This document shows positions 39,475 through 51,268 of a DNA stretch of 64,000 nt, one piece after another (position 1 is the first letter of the stretch; every line of letters starts with the position of its first letter). The stretch is from Brassica napus (lineage: Eukaryota; Streptophyta; Magnoliopsida; Brassicales; Brassicaceae). The DNA lies in assembly GCF_020379485.1 (NCBI RefSeq), contig NC_063452.1, positions 11,697,065 to 11,761,064 on the forward strand. Reading direction: 5' to 3'. The position numbers and the translations under genes were made by a program. The notes beneath the pieces were generated by a model. It was not told where the DNA came from. It did no database searches and was given only the letters and a program-made list of their open reading frames with translations.

Positions 39475-41500
39475 CTAGGAGCATTGTCCCCGTGCAAGCG
39501 CGAAGTTGTAGACATATTTCTTGTTTCATCTCAATATTTGTTAGGGTTATTGTAGCTGTGAATTTTGCGTTTTGGGTTGATCATTGTTTTTTAAGTTTTT
39601 TATTGTTATACGGTTAGAGTTGTGATGATGTACTGTGTATGCATTGTTCTCCACTTATGAAGATAATGTGATTGATATAGTTCGTGGTGTTGTTTGCTGT
39701 GTTACTGAGACTTATTGTTTGTTTATCTTTTTAATTTGTTACTTGTACTGTTGAGATTAAATAAATTATATTAAGGTTATTGAGAGTACCTTTTGTTTCT
39801 GGATATTTTTTTCCAGTTTAGTTGTGTAAGTTGTGTGTATTAAGTAATAATTTTTTTTATTCTTATTATGTTGATTATATTTTTTTTTACTTTTAAACTT
39901 GTTGTTTTTACCGGACATTTAAAACAAATACATGAAGACTTGTAGAAATAACTATAAAATGAGTGACAATTCGTATTTGGGTCTTAATGGGTTTTAAACG
40001 AATATATGTATTTCTCATAAGAAGACAATAGCGTTGGCATGTTGACATTGAGCATGTAAGCTATTTTTATTAGACAAGAGGAGTGAACAGGTGGAGATGT
40101 TGTTGCCGCCTTTGTATCTGTTGGGATTTTCTCTTGTATCTCCTGTTGTGGTTGTGTTTGTTTCTCTTTTATTTGATGGGTAATATGTAAACAAAAATTA
40201 TTGTTAGTTGTATTTATCAGAGTTTGTAACTTACTCTGCTTTTTTGTTTAGGTAATTTCACTGATCTTGGTTGTCGTCTTCGTCTTTTTCGTAAGCATTT
40301 GTGAAAGTAAGTTTGTAAATTGTTAAATATTTGGCTGTGTAGTTTATATTTGTTTAGCTGGCTCAATGTATGTGTCGTTGAGTTTTAGTTGATTTGATTG
40401 GTTTGGTATATTTGTTTTGAAGTTTATTTGTAAGATTTGACAAAAAGAGAGGTGATCATTAATGATTCGTCTTTTTTGGGATTTTAGTTGTTGGTGTTTG
40501 ATTTTTTGGGTTATTGTAGTTTCTTTTAAACACTAAAATAAAGATTTGTGTAAAATTAGATTGATAATTAAGGGAGATAAATAGACGACCACAAATCTTG
40601 GGTATGAAATATTTTTGATTATTGATGTTAGCACAATATAGACAGTAATATAAAGAGAATTATGTGTTGATTGTTTCTTACGGATCAATGAGGAGACGAA
40701 TAACGACTCGAGTTGTTTCTTTGGTGAGGCCAGAGCCCTGGACAGAACGAATTTTCCCAACCACATCTATGAGTTTAAATATCAGTTATGATATCAAAAC
40801 ATAATATAAACCCAGATGCAATATGATAATATACCTAGGACTTCTAAGTTTGTGTTCGCAATCATTTGGAGATTATCGAACAGTCTAATCTTGACTGGAG
40901 ATTGATCTTAGGAGCACCCGTGATGACTTCATCAATAATGGTTAGTGAGATGAAACGAACGAGGAATGGATGATCAGTTATCTTGTACATGCTTGAGCAC
41001 CTAGAAACCTCAAAACGATCGACTTTCACAATGTAACCAGCTTTCAAAGATGGCATGTAATGATTAGCACGTCCGACGGGAGTAAACCCATGAATCACAG
41101 AATCTACAAATAATATTATTCAACAAAGAATCAAGAAATAAATTAAAACAATTATGTTAAATAAGTGTTATAGATCGAAGATTAACTTACCTTTTCATCA
41201 AGGAAGAGAACCGTGATTCCCACAAACTCCATGTCTTTCTTGAAGTTCAGGAAATCCCAGAAGCGAGGAAGCCAGAGGCTATGCTCTGACTACTACGACC
41301 AAGACGGAGAGATTCGAAGGTTGAGTGACGGACGCCGGGACACCGGTTTGACGAATTGGAGAGGCAGAGAGAAACATTTTCTAGAAGTTGGTTAAATCTA
41401 AGAGGAATCAATGAGTTTTGTGAAGATGCAGATCGGATTCATCAAAGATGGGAATTATATATATATAGGGTTTATATAGGGGCTACAAATCAGGAACATG
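39475..41500 (-). mobile_element. Helitron carrying an RPA-like gene fragment
   Basis: On the minus strand, a gcgcttgcacggg stretch (an imperfect hairpin) precedes gacaatgctcCTAG, ending at 39475 with T next, matching a Helitron 3' end. The interior contains three exons of a replication protein A-like gene in the same orientation. Plant Helitrons commonly encode such RPA proteins (family knowledge). The 5' TC end was not located, so the right border is approximate. Confidence 0.55.
40682..41377 (-). pseudogene. Replication protein A1-like (DUF223/OB-fold) fragment
   Basis: Single-stranded-DNA-binding RPA70-like protein, of the Helitron-associated type. Minus-strand exons: about 41377-41191 (RFWDFLNFKKDMEFVG and FLDEK), 41103-40835 (VIHGFTPVGRANHYM, VSRCSSMYKITDHPF, NLQMIANTNLE) and 40766-40682 (DVVGKIRSVQGSGL, TRVVIRLLID), with GT/AG borders. 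An in-frame stop interrupts exon 1, and exons 1-2 join out of phase. The second and third OB folds are absent. It is a truncated, decayed copy, likely Helitron cargo rather than a host gene. Confidence 0.7.
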
Positions 41501-42037
41501 TATGATCAAGCGATTTAAGATGTGGACATGGAGAGTTCACCGGTGAAAAAATAGATTACGAACAGACACATGGCGCAACTCTTTAACTCAGACTTGTTTG
41601 AGACAGTGATGAAAAGAACTCAAACTCATGTTAAACGACAACAGTTTACAATATGAGAAAACTATAATTGTTGCAAACTTGAGCTTTTTTTCATATAACG
41701 TGATGAATTTCATTTAAAAATGAAACCCATAACGCACTTGTAGGCCTGACCCTGAGAAGAAGCCGAAGAAGCAAGAGCTTCTGACCTTCATAAATATATA
41801 TTAGGTTCGACCATCAATGTACAAAGTATCATTTAGCTTAGTGGTATAAATGTTGGTGTTTATAACGCTGACTTGACATTTTTCACATTTTTTCTAAGTG
41901 GGACCCACAAAACGCTGACGTAGCGCGCTGAGGAGTGAGCAAAAACTCATCTATTATAAAATAGATTTTTAATTTTTTTTTTAATCAGAAAAAAAAAATC
42001 TAAGAACCCAAAAACGTTCTGAGCTATAATGTTGCTC

Positions 42038-42142
42038 TTAAGCCTCTTTCTTCATCTTTTCAAATTTTTGCGAACGGGGCTTATTTTATCTTTTGGACTT
42101 TTAATTTGAATGAGCTTTTCTTGAGATCAGGCCGGACATTGA
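42038..42142. other. Junction between Harbinger element and Copia 2
   Basis: 105 bp ending in attga (42138-42142), the target duplication of Copia 2. Confidence 0.6.
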
Positions 42143-42479
42143 TATTAACGTAGCTCAGAAACAGAGGGTTATGGCAGCCCAATGCCATAAGACGAAGCCC
42201 ACTACGAAGCCCATTCAAATGGTGAATATAGACAAAGAAGCAGTTGGCTGGTCTGTGTCTAGACAAAGAAGCAGTTGGCTGCACAACCGATATGCTCTCT
42301 TGACCGTTGATGGTTCCTAAGAAGACAAGAAGATAGCTGGCTGTCTTATGTCTAGATCCTTCTTTTCAGTCTTTAAAATATATTAGTTTTGTAACTCAAA
42401 ACGGTAGAACGATAAGATCAAAAGTTTCAGTCTTTAATTTGTCTTTCTCTCTTCAAGCTCTCTCTATCTTTTACCTTCA
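42143..42479 (+). repeat. Copia 2 5' LTR
   Basis: 337 bp, TATTAACG...CCTTCA. Contains an internal direct duplication of the gacaaagaagcagttggct segment, shared by the 3' LTR. Confidence 0.95.
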
Positions 42480-42491
42480 TGGTATCAGAGC
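42480..42491 (+). other. Copia 2 primer-binding site
   Basis: TGGTATCAGAGC, complementary to the 3' end of plant initiator tRNA-Met, abuts the LTR with no spacer. Confidence 0.92.
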
Positions 42492-42492
42492 T

Positions 42493-45400
42493 ATGGAAGA
42501 CAATCCTGATTCTCACTCTGCTTCAAATCTGACAATAAATCAGTGTGTTACGTTAAAGCTCAAAGATGATAACTATCTTCTCTGGAAGTTGCAGTTTGAG
42601 CAGTTCTTGGCCTCTCAGATGCTTCTTGGTTACGTTGATGGCTCCAAACCAAGACCAGCTCAGACCATGACCGTCAGACAAGAAGACCAAGTCGTAAAAG
42701 CTGCAAATCCTGAGTTTATGAAATGGGTTCAGAAGGACCAGCTCATTATGGCGTGGATCTATGGAACACTTTCAGAAACCGCTCTCAGGTCTGTTTATGG
42801 TCTTCATACATCTCAAGAGGTCTGGTTCTCTCTTGGACAGAAGTACAATAGGGTTTCTGCTACAAGGAAGTTGGCCCTACAGAGAAAGATTCAGACTTTA
42901 ACAAAAGGTACAAAAACGATGGCTGTGTATCTTGCTGAAATCAAGACTTTGTGTGACCAACTAGACTCCATAGGAGCTCCTATTTCAGAAAGTGAGAAAA
43001 TTTTTGGTGTCTTGAACGGTTTGGGTCGTGAGTACGAGTCCATCTGCACTGTTGTAGAAAATTTGATGGAAGCTCTACCTGCTCCATCTCTTGATGACGT
43101 CATGGCCAAACTGACTGCATTTGAAGATAAGGTTCAAGCATACAGTGTCTCCAATGAAGTTGTTCCTCATCAGGCGTTCTATACAGACAGAGGGGGTTAC
43201 TATGGACGAGGAAGAGGACAACACAGAGGAGGCTACAGAGGTCGTGGATACTCAACGCAAGGTCTAGGCTTTTACCAGCAGTTCGGTCAAACTGGTGGTC
43301 GTAGCTCTCAAAACAACAGCTCGAGACCAACATGCCAGATTTGTGGAAGATTTGGGCACTCAGCATTCAAATGCTACAAGCGCTTTGATCCACATTTTCA
43401 ACAGACCGAAGCTCCTCAAGCTATAGCTGCGATTAGAACCTCTGAGGATGTTGACTATGAAGCCAACGAATGGTATCCTGACACTGCAGCGACTCATCAC
43501 ATCACCAGTTCAGCTCAGAATCTGCAAAATGCTCAACCTTATTCCGGTTCAGATGCAGTCATTGTTGGTAATGGTGACTTTCTTCCCATTACTCATGTTG
43601 GTTCCATAGGCATTCCGGGTTTCTCAGGTATTCTACCTCTTAAAGATGTTCTTGTTTGTCCGCAAATCACTAAGTCACTACTCTCTGTGTCAAAACTCAC
43701 CGATGATTATCCATGTGAATTCACCTTTGACTCTAAAAATGTGTTTGTTAAGGACAAAAAGACACAACAGCTTCTCAGTCAAGGAAGCAAACTTGAAGGT
43801 TTGTACCGGTTAGAGAACCCACAGTTTCTTGCGTTCTACTCCTCCAGGCAGCAGTCAACAAGTGATGAGTTGTGGCACAAGAGATTGGGGCATCCTCACC
43901 AACAGATTCTTCAACATCTATCTTCTGTTAAGGCTATTTCAGTGAATAAAGTTACAAAGTTCATGTGTGAACCTTGTCAACTAGGGAAGACTTGTAAGTT
44001 ACCCTTTTCTAAGTCAGTTTTTCAGTCTTCAAATTCCTTAGAGAGGATTCACTGTGATGTATGGGGTCCTGCTCCAGTTACCTCTGTTCAAGGTTTTAGA
44101 TATTATGTCATTTTTATTGACAATTTCTCAAGATTCTCATGGTTGTATCCTTTAAAACTCAAGTCAGATGTCTTTGCAACATTTAAATCCTTTCAAAGTC
44201 TTGTGGAAAATCAGTTTGGGAGAAAGATTCAGATTTTTCAGAGTGATGGAGGTGGTGAATTTGTAAACACGCAATTCTCATCTCATCTTACAACCTGCGG
44301 GATTCAACATTTTCTTTCTTGCCCTCATACACCAGAACAAAATGGTATGGCAGAAAGAAAGCATAGACATCTTATAGAGTTGGGATTATCAATGATGTTT
44401 GAAGCTAAACTGCCACAGAATCTTTGGGTTGAAGCTTTGTTCACCGCAAACTTTCTGTCCAATCTCCTTCCAACGGCAGTTCATCACAAAACAGTGAGTG
44501 CATTTGAGAAACTAAATGGAATTGCTCCTCAATACTCTGCTCTTCGTGTGCTAGGATGTGCATGTTATCCAAATCTCCGTCCATATGCTCATAATAAGTT
44601 TGATCCGAGAAGCTTGTTGTGTGTCTTTGTGGGATACACAGAAAAACACAGAGGTTACAGGTGCTTTCATCCACCAACAGGCAGAGTATACATCAGCAGG
44701 CATGTCTTATTTGATGAACAAAGATTTCCGTATACTGATGTTTACCAACATCTCCTTCCTCAACCTGAGACTCCTCTGTTATCTGCGTGGACAAAAGGTC
44801 TTCAAGTCGATGTTCAAGAACAAGAAGTTTCTCCTGAAGCTCCTCTTTCTGATCTTGTGGTGCACGGAAACAGAAACCATGCAACACCCACAGTGCAGCA
44901 ACCCACATTAACCTCTGCCACTGAAGGTTCAAATTCAACAACTTCAACTGTTAATGAGTCACTCTTTTCAGATGATGATTTCCCACCTCTCTCCCCTGCG
45001 AATCAACAACCATCTCCTGAGCCTGCAGATAATTCTCATTCGATGGTTACTCGAGGAAAGGTTGGCGTAAGGAAGCCAAACCCAAGATACGTGCTTCATA
45101 CAGTAAAAACAGTTCCGGAAGAACCAAGAACTGTGAAAGCTGCACTCAATCATCCAGGATGGAATGGTGCTATGACTGATGAAATCGACACGTGCCATGA
45201 AACAGAAACATGGAGTCTTGTTTCACGACCTGTCAATGTTCATGTTATAGGATGCGGTTGGATCTTTAAAACCAAGCTGAATGCCGATGGAACAGTAAAG
45301 AATTTAAGAGCACGGCTTGTAGCTAGAGGGAATGAACAAGAAGAAGGTGTTGACTTCCTTGAAACCTATAGCCCAGTGGTAAGAACAGCAACAGTGAGGA

Positions 45401-46843
45401 TGGTCTTACATTTCGCCACTGTCAATAAATGGGATCTGAAGCAACTAGACGTCAAAAACGCTTTTCTTCATGGGGATTTACTTGATACAGTTTACATGAA
45501 GCAGCCTCCTGGCTTTGTGAGTGAAGAATTACCAGATCATGTGTGTCTCCTTCACAAAGCTATTTACGGCCTCAAACAAGCTCCAAGAGCCTGGTTTGAT
45601 AAATTCAGCTCGTTTCTATTGAAGTATGGGTTCATCTGCAGTGTGAAAGACCCTTCTTTTCATCTACAACAGAGATGGCATCATCATCTTTCTTTTATTA
45701 TATGTTGATGATATGGTGTTGACTGGGAATGACAAGAGTGTTATCGCAAAGCTGCTTGAGTCGCTTGGGAAAGAATTCAGGATGAAAGATATGGGAGCTC
45801 TGAGCTATTTTCTTGGGATTCAGGTGCAGTATACACCTACTGGCATATTTTTGAATCAAGAGAAATATGCCACTGATTTACTACAGAGTGTGGGGATGCT
45901 AGAGTGTGCTCGTATGCCAACACCGTTACCATTGCAGATTGATCGAGTCCCTCATCAAGATGAACTGTTTGAAACTTCCTCATACTTCAGAAGTTTAGCC
46001 GGCAAACTTCAGTACTTGACTCTGACGAGGCCAGACCTTCAGTTTGCTGTGAACCTGGTTTGTCAAAGAATGCATAAGCCAACAATGGCTGACTTTCATC
46101 TACTGAAAAGAGTGTTGCGATATATTAAAGGAACAATCACAATGGGTTTACACTTCTATAGTGATTCTGACTCTTCTCTTAAAGCTTTCTGTGACAGTGA
46201 TTGGGCAGGTTGTAGTGAGACAAGACGATCTAGTGGAGGTTTCTGCACAATGCTTGGAAATAATTTGATCTCTTGGTCTGCTCAGAAACAGGATTCTGTC
46301 TCACGTTCGTCGACAGAAGCTGAATACAGATGTCTTTCTGATACTGCAGCTGAGTTATCTTGGATAGCTGATGTACTCCAAGAACTTGGATCTGCACCAA
46401 AGAAACCGGCTGAAGTCTTCTGCGACAACCTATCAGCAGTGCATTTAACTGCCAATCCAGTTCTTCACAAGAAGTCCAAACATTTTGCAACACATTATCA
46501 TTATGCAAGAGAGCAAGTGGCAAAGGGAACGTTAGTGGTGCATCATGTCTCTGCAACTTCTCAAGTAGCCGATATTTTCACAAAGTCGTTACCACAAGCA
46601 GCTTACTTCTCACTGCGATTCAAACTCGGTGTGGTTTCTTCCCCCACCACGAGTTTGCGAGGGGCTATTAACGTAGCTCAGAAACAGAGGGTTATGGCAG
46701 CCCAATGCCATAAGACGAAGCCCACTACGAAGCCCATTCAAATGGTGAATATAGACAAAGAAGCAGTTGGCTGGTCTGTGTCTAGACAAAGAAGCAGTTG
46801 GCTGCACAACCGATATGCTCTCTTGACCGTTGATGGTTCCTAA
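42493..46843 (+). pseudogene. Copia 2 Gag-Pol polyprotein, single frameshift in RT
   Basis: First frame 42493-45708 (1071 aa): Gag; CCHC knuckle CQICGRFGHSAFKC near 43333; protease with DTAATHH near 43480; integrase HHCC (HKRLGH...CEPCQLGK, 43876-43990); DDE core with Asp in HCDVWG (44050), SDGGGEF (44244) and Glu in the PEQNGMAERK block (44330); RT from WIFKTKL (45259). A one-base deletion in the T run at 45657-45660 shifts the frame just before the YVDD box. The rest (45713-46843) carries YVDD, the RT end and RNase H (FCDSDWAG, SSTEAEYR) and reads into the 3' LTR. The protease has DTAA where DTGA is usual. Apart from this lesion the frame is fully open. Confidence 0.92.
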
Positions 46844-47002
46844 GAAGACAAGAAGATAGCTGGCTGTCTTATGTCTAGATCCTTCTTTTCAGTCTTTAAA
46901 ATATATTAGTTTTGTAACTCAAAACGGTAGAACGATAAAATCAAAAGTTTCAGTCTTTAATTTGTCTTTCTCTCTTCAAGCTTTCTCTATCTTTTACCTT
47001 CA
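46666..47002 (+). repeat. Copia 2 3' LTR
   Basis: 337 bp, with two differences from the 5' LTR. A purine-rich gcgagggg precedes it as the polypurine tract. The pol frame stays open for 178 bp into it. Confidence 0.95.
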
Positions 47003-47007
47003 ATTGA

Positions 47008-48042
47008 TAGGGGTGAAAAACCCATCTCCAACAATCGATAAGCAGATTTAGGCATATAAAAAGAAAAAATTGTGCGAAAAAAGATTGGAAAAGTAAGTTT
47101 CCAACTCCCGTGACAACCGGATCAAATTTCTTGGACTTCACGGAGTATGGAGTGTCCAAGGCTAACACTTAGAACCGTCGTATACTATCCCGCGGCCACA
47201 CCCTGGCTTCAAACGAAGATCCAACTCGGAAACCCTAACTGCCGTGAGTTGCTGAAGACCCTTGCCGCTTCAAGCTGCTGAAAACCCTGTACATCTTGAC
47301 AGTCGAGACAGATGAAAAGGAGAATTCGGACCGGGGAGATCTCTACTAACTCATATGAGGGCGTCCTAAACTGTAGTGTGTTCCCCCCTTGGCAAACCGT
47401 GATTAAAAATAGAGAGAAAGAGATAAGGCGTGTGTGTTTGCCACTCAAAGACCACGTTTCAAACAAAATGTAATGTTGGATAGCTAGGATATGAAGTTTA
47501 TACTTTATAGAATTTAAAACAATAAACAGTTTGAGAATCAAACGATCCACAATAAATATAATTAGATACCAAATGATTCAAATGATGCGTACAGAAGGTA
47601 TAATAACCAATAGGAAAGTAAGTTTTTTTTACATTTTCTGTTGACTACTTCTGTGAAGTTAACTTTACACGTATAACATTAGGGACGTTAACATTAGTCT
47701 ATTGAATAATTTCTCAAGATGTCCTGAAAGTCATGTCATACCTAAAACCTGGAACCTGTCTCCCCCACATTTCATTAATTTCCAGTAATCCACTCGAACA
47801 TTTCTAACCCATAACACTATTTAAATGTCAAAATCATACTATTTTAATGTAATTTCAGCACTAAAAAAATTATTCTCCAACCATAATACCAAACTTCACA
47901 CTAAAAGTTATTTTATAATATTATATGTATTTATTTGTCATTTATTTAATTATTTATTTTATTAATAAATTAAGTGAATAGTATTTTAATGCGGTAAATA
48001 GTATTTTAGTGTGGTGAATAGTATCACACCAAATTTGGTGTG
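47008..48042. other. Intergenic DNA between two LTR elements
   Basis: No recognised gene. Small minus-strand frames (46950-47168, 47209-47550) show no motifs. The right end (from about 47872) is the left half of an AT-rich MITE split by the next element. Confidence 0.5.
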
Positions 48043-49759
48043 TGATATCTCATGATTTTAATAGTTTTTAACGTATATTTATTATTCATATTAGTGTTTT
48101 GAGTTGCATTTAGGTGTCTACATTGCATATATTTGTCCATTTATGTGCATTAGGATCTAAAGTGCACACTTGAGAAGTTTGGGGCGAATGCGTGAATAAT
48201 CAAGACTCCGAGGACCTGTTTTGCAAATAAGCAAGAACTCACCACTGGAGCTCACGAGCTTTCTCCTCCAAGCCGATCCGGAGCTTGACGACACGGCGAG
48301 CTTCGACCCGACGACGGCTAAGGCTGGGCTGACGATGACGTGTGGTTTCAGACCGTCACGGAGGAGAGCTCGACGAGGAAGATAGAGACGAGACTGAAGA
48401 CTCACGCCAATGGAGGTTTCGGGGAAGAAGGCCATGACCGGATTGGAAGCTACGACGGCGAAGCTTGAGGCCACGGTGAAGACCGAGCACGACGGAGGAC
48501 CAGAACACGGACGGAGACTTGGAAGGTGGCTCACAGTGGCTTGGAGATTGATTGTTGTGGATTGCGACGAAGAGGAAGACCGCGGGTGGCCATAGCGGAG
48601 TAAAAGAGGCCGCGTTTTCACGGCAGAGACTCGGAAAATGAACAGAGAATACCGCGGGTTCACGACGCCCTTGGACAAGGCCGCGGAAACGAGGCAGGGA
48701 GCTTGGAGATTCTCCGCGGCCAGACGTCGCGGAGTTGAGCAGTCCGCGGTTCAGTCGAGCTGGAGGAGACAAGCCGAGATTTTTGATTTAATTTTGGTTT
48801 AGTCCGGTTTAATCCTGGTTTGTGGGATTAAACCGGTTCGAGTTTTGCCTTCCTATAAATATATTTAGACCTAGAAACTTTATTTTTATCTCATTTTATC
48901 TCAAGACTTTGTCTAAACTTGTAAAAACTTGAATCTTTTGATAATCTAAGGAAGTACTTCATCTTATATTTGTGTTTCTCTTGCTCATTAACATGATTAG
49001 CCTTGATCCTTACATGGTTTAAGGTTTCTCATGGAGATTAGTGAGTAGTGAACTTGTGATTCATGGGTTAGATATATTAGGTTGATTAAGTGGATATTTA
49101 GGATGTTTATTGCTTGATTAACAATGTTCTATGCTTGCTAAGTGTTCTTAATGCTAGATTAGACTTGATCACTCTCATCTAGACCTTAAGTTATTTTACG
49201 TCCTGAAGGTGTTTGTTAAAATGCTTGAATGAACTTAGCATTGTCTTTTACATATTTGGCCAACGGCAGTAGATGTCCGAGATGTTTAAGTGGTTAGTAG
49301 ACTTGTGATTTATGCATCCTTGAATGTGTTAGCCAACGGGATTTGATGTTTAAAGCATGACTAACATAGGGATTATTATCACGGGAGTGGATTAATCTAT
49401 TTTGAATGAGATCTAGACCTATAGACTTGTTGATTGTTTTTTTTGAACATCCTAGATTGAACTTTGATCACCTTATATCAATTATCATTGCCCATGGATC
49501 CATCTATAGCATTTGATTGAATTCTTGCACTTATTTCTTGATTGGATTTGAGATCACCTTGTTTATATTCATAGGACATTAGTTTGTTACAAAATCATCA
49601 ATCTTCTTATTTGCTTAGATTAAGAAAGCTTGTGTATTCTTGGTGTTATAAGTCTCCAGTTCCTTGTGGATTCGATCCTAAAATGCTACAATGACATACC
49701 ATTCGATTGTGGTATTGTTGGCACATTAGGTTAATTGGTGTGTGCTTAACGCCTAATCA
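48043..49759 (+). repeat. 5' LTR of the Gypsy-like element (about 1.7 kb)
   Basis: Begins TGATATCTCATG and ends gcctaatca, two bases before the tRNA-Asp primer site. It contains a GC-rich block at about 48200-48770 (many ccgcgg and cgacg motifs), which creates spurious ORFs, and AT-rich flanks. The left border rests on TG and the GTGTG flank, so it is moderately certain. Confidence 0.6.
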
Positions 49760-49762
49760 ATT

Positions 49763-49780
49763 TGGCGCCGTTGCCGGGGA
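49763..49780 (+). other. tRNA-Asp-type primer-binding site
   Basis: TGGCGCCGTTGCCGGGGA is the characteristic Athila/Tat (Gypsy) primer site, located right after the LTR. Confidence 0.9.
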
Positions 49781-49900
49781 ACTAAGTAGATTTGTCATTA
49801 AGATTTCAAACTTTCTTGAGATTAATCTTTATTTTCTTATGCTTTGTTTTGCTTTTGTATAGCTACTAACCTTTTATTCTAGCTTTTGCTATTTTCAGTG

Positions 49901-50852
49901 ATGGCAGCAAGCCACTTTGCTTGGCCACAAGAAGATGAAGCCACACTTGAAGATCACATTGATGATGATGATGAGCCATATATGGAGGAGCCATTTGATG
50001 AAAGTATACTCACACCAGAACAGAGGGTAAAGGTGGATGAGCTTTGCAAAGAGAATCCAATGTTGACAAGAGAGGACATGGCAGTGATGCTCAGGTTAAA
50101 TCTTATGTCACATCGGGTAATACTAGAAGGAAGAGAGCTCACCGGCATTGAGATAAGAATGGCTCAACAGCTCAAAGAGGTATTTTATTGGGTTCCACCA
50201 ACCCAGCTGGAAGGTATATGCAATTCGACTTTAGAACTTCATTTTGAGGATATTTGCTTGCCATGTGTTGAAGAGATTGCCTCTGATTTGAATTCTCATG
50301 TGCTCATCAATGAATGTCTTGATCTGATATGTGAAACTAGAAAACAAGATGACTTGAGAGTAGGAAAGCTTGTTAGAGATCATATTGAAGTTTGTTTTGA
50401 CAAGAACTATCTTTGTGCTTCAATTGATCTTGAATCTGAGTTTTTGATGCTTGATGAACCTAGACCTCTTCTTGAACTAGCTGATTTAGGGGATGAACTT
50501 GATGTTGATAGGCTCTTGTTTGAGATAGAAAAACCCCCTTGTCAAAAACTTTCATGAGAATGAGAACATTGTGTTTTATTTGATTGAAGGAGATAGAGTT
50601 GACTACTTTGTTAAAACTTCGTTTGAGCCTATAGTTGAATTTGTGTCTCCACCAAATGCTTTTGATTCTTATGATCATCTGAACCTCAAGGAGCATTTCA
50701 TAATTCATGTCACATCTTTAGTGAAGCTCTTTGAGGAAAAATCTGTCTATTTTCTATGGATAGTAGTGTGCTCCTTTGCATACTTGGTTCCTTGTTCTTG
50801 TAGGAGAAGGACCAAAGGTGCATTGGGTCAACCTTTTGATACTTATGATTAG
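49901..50852 (+). pseudogene. Acidic ORF of unknown function in the Gypsy-like element (frameshifted)
   Basis: From ATG 49901 the frame is open for 218 codons to 50557. A second frame (from about 50545 to 50852) continues with similar composition, suggesting one ORF of about 310 codons broken by a one-base indel in the a/c run near 50531-50545. The product is strongly acidic (DHIDDDDEPYMEE near the N-terminus, many Glu/Asp throughout), mostly helical-looking, and has no CCHC knuckle, protease, RT or integrase motif. A candidate coiled, acidic helper or Gag-like protein, but I recognise no family. It is the only coding region of this element. Confidence 0.5.
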
Positions 50853-50972
50853 CAAGCACACAAAGTCAAGTTAGAGACTTAAAACAAGCTCACTTGGGAG
50901 GAAATCTCATGTTATCCATTGTATATATTTCTTTATCTTTCCTTTTTAGGTTATTTAATAAGTATGGTTGAG

Positions 50973-51268
50973 GCTTTTCAGGTTGAATCTAGACACCTTC
51001 TTTCACTTCTCCGCTTCAGCCCATGTCTACAAGTGAAATAAATCTGAGGCCAATGGTCCTCTACCACCCAATTCAGCCAATAACTCCAAGTAAGTGTCAC
51101 CCCAACCTTGTACATATTTAGCTTTTCAGGTTGAATCTAGACACCTTCTTTCAGTTCTCCGCTTCAGCCCATGTCTACAAGTGAAATAAATCTGAGGCCA
51201 AGGGTCCTCTACCACCCAATTCAGCCAATAACTCCAAGTAAGTGTCACCCCAACCTTGTACATATTTA
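50973..51268. repeat. 148-bp tandem duplication
   Basis: Units 50973-51120 and 51121-51268 both start gcttttcaggttgaatctag and end tacatattta, with only a couple of differences. It lies downstream of the acidic ORF inside the Gypsy-like element. Confidence 0.92.

Larger units (their letters stand above)
39359..42037. mobile_element. PIF/Harbinger-like element hosting a Helitron
   Basis: The inverted ends GAGCAACATTAT (39359) and ATAATGTTGCTC (ending 42037) are perfect over 12 bp. They are flanked by the 3-bp duplication TTA (39356-39358 and 42038-42040), as for Harbinger elements. Most of the interior appears to be an inserted Helitron, so the original element was probably a small MITE. Confidence 0.65.
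42143..47002 (+). mobile_element. Ty1/Copia LTR retrotransposon 2 (very young)
   Basis: Two 337-bp LTRs (42143-42479, 46666-47002) differ at only two positions by direct comparison (gataaGatc/gataaAatc and agctCtctc/agctTtctc). The 5-bp duplication attga flanks the element (42138-42142, 47003-47007). The primer site TGGTATCAGAGC begins at 42480, directly after the 5' LTR. Both LTRs start TATTAACG rather than TG, and both end in CA. The interior holds a nearly intact Gag-Pol frame with domain order Gag, protease, integrase, RT, RNase H (Copia). Confidence 0.96.

Noticed and set aside
42439..42492. N-terminal extension of Copia 2 Gag into the LTR
   Set aside because: The extension begins with TTG rather than ATG. 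The first ATG of this frame is at 42493, just after the primer-binding site.
48157..48772. Two overlapping minus-strand ORFs of 138-173 codons in GC-rich DNA
   Set aside because: They lie inside the long LTR of the Gypsy-like element, have low-complexity Ser/Arg-rich products and no domain. GC-rich composition explains the open frames.
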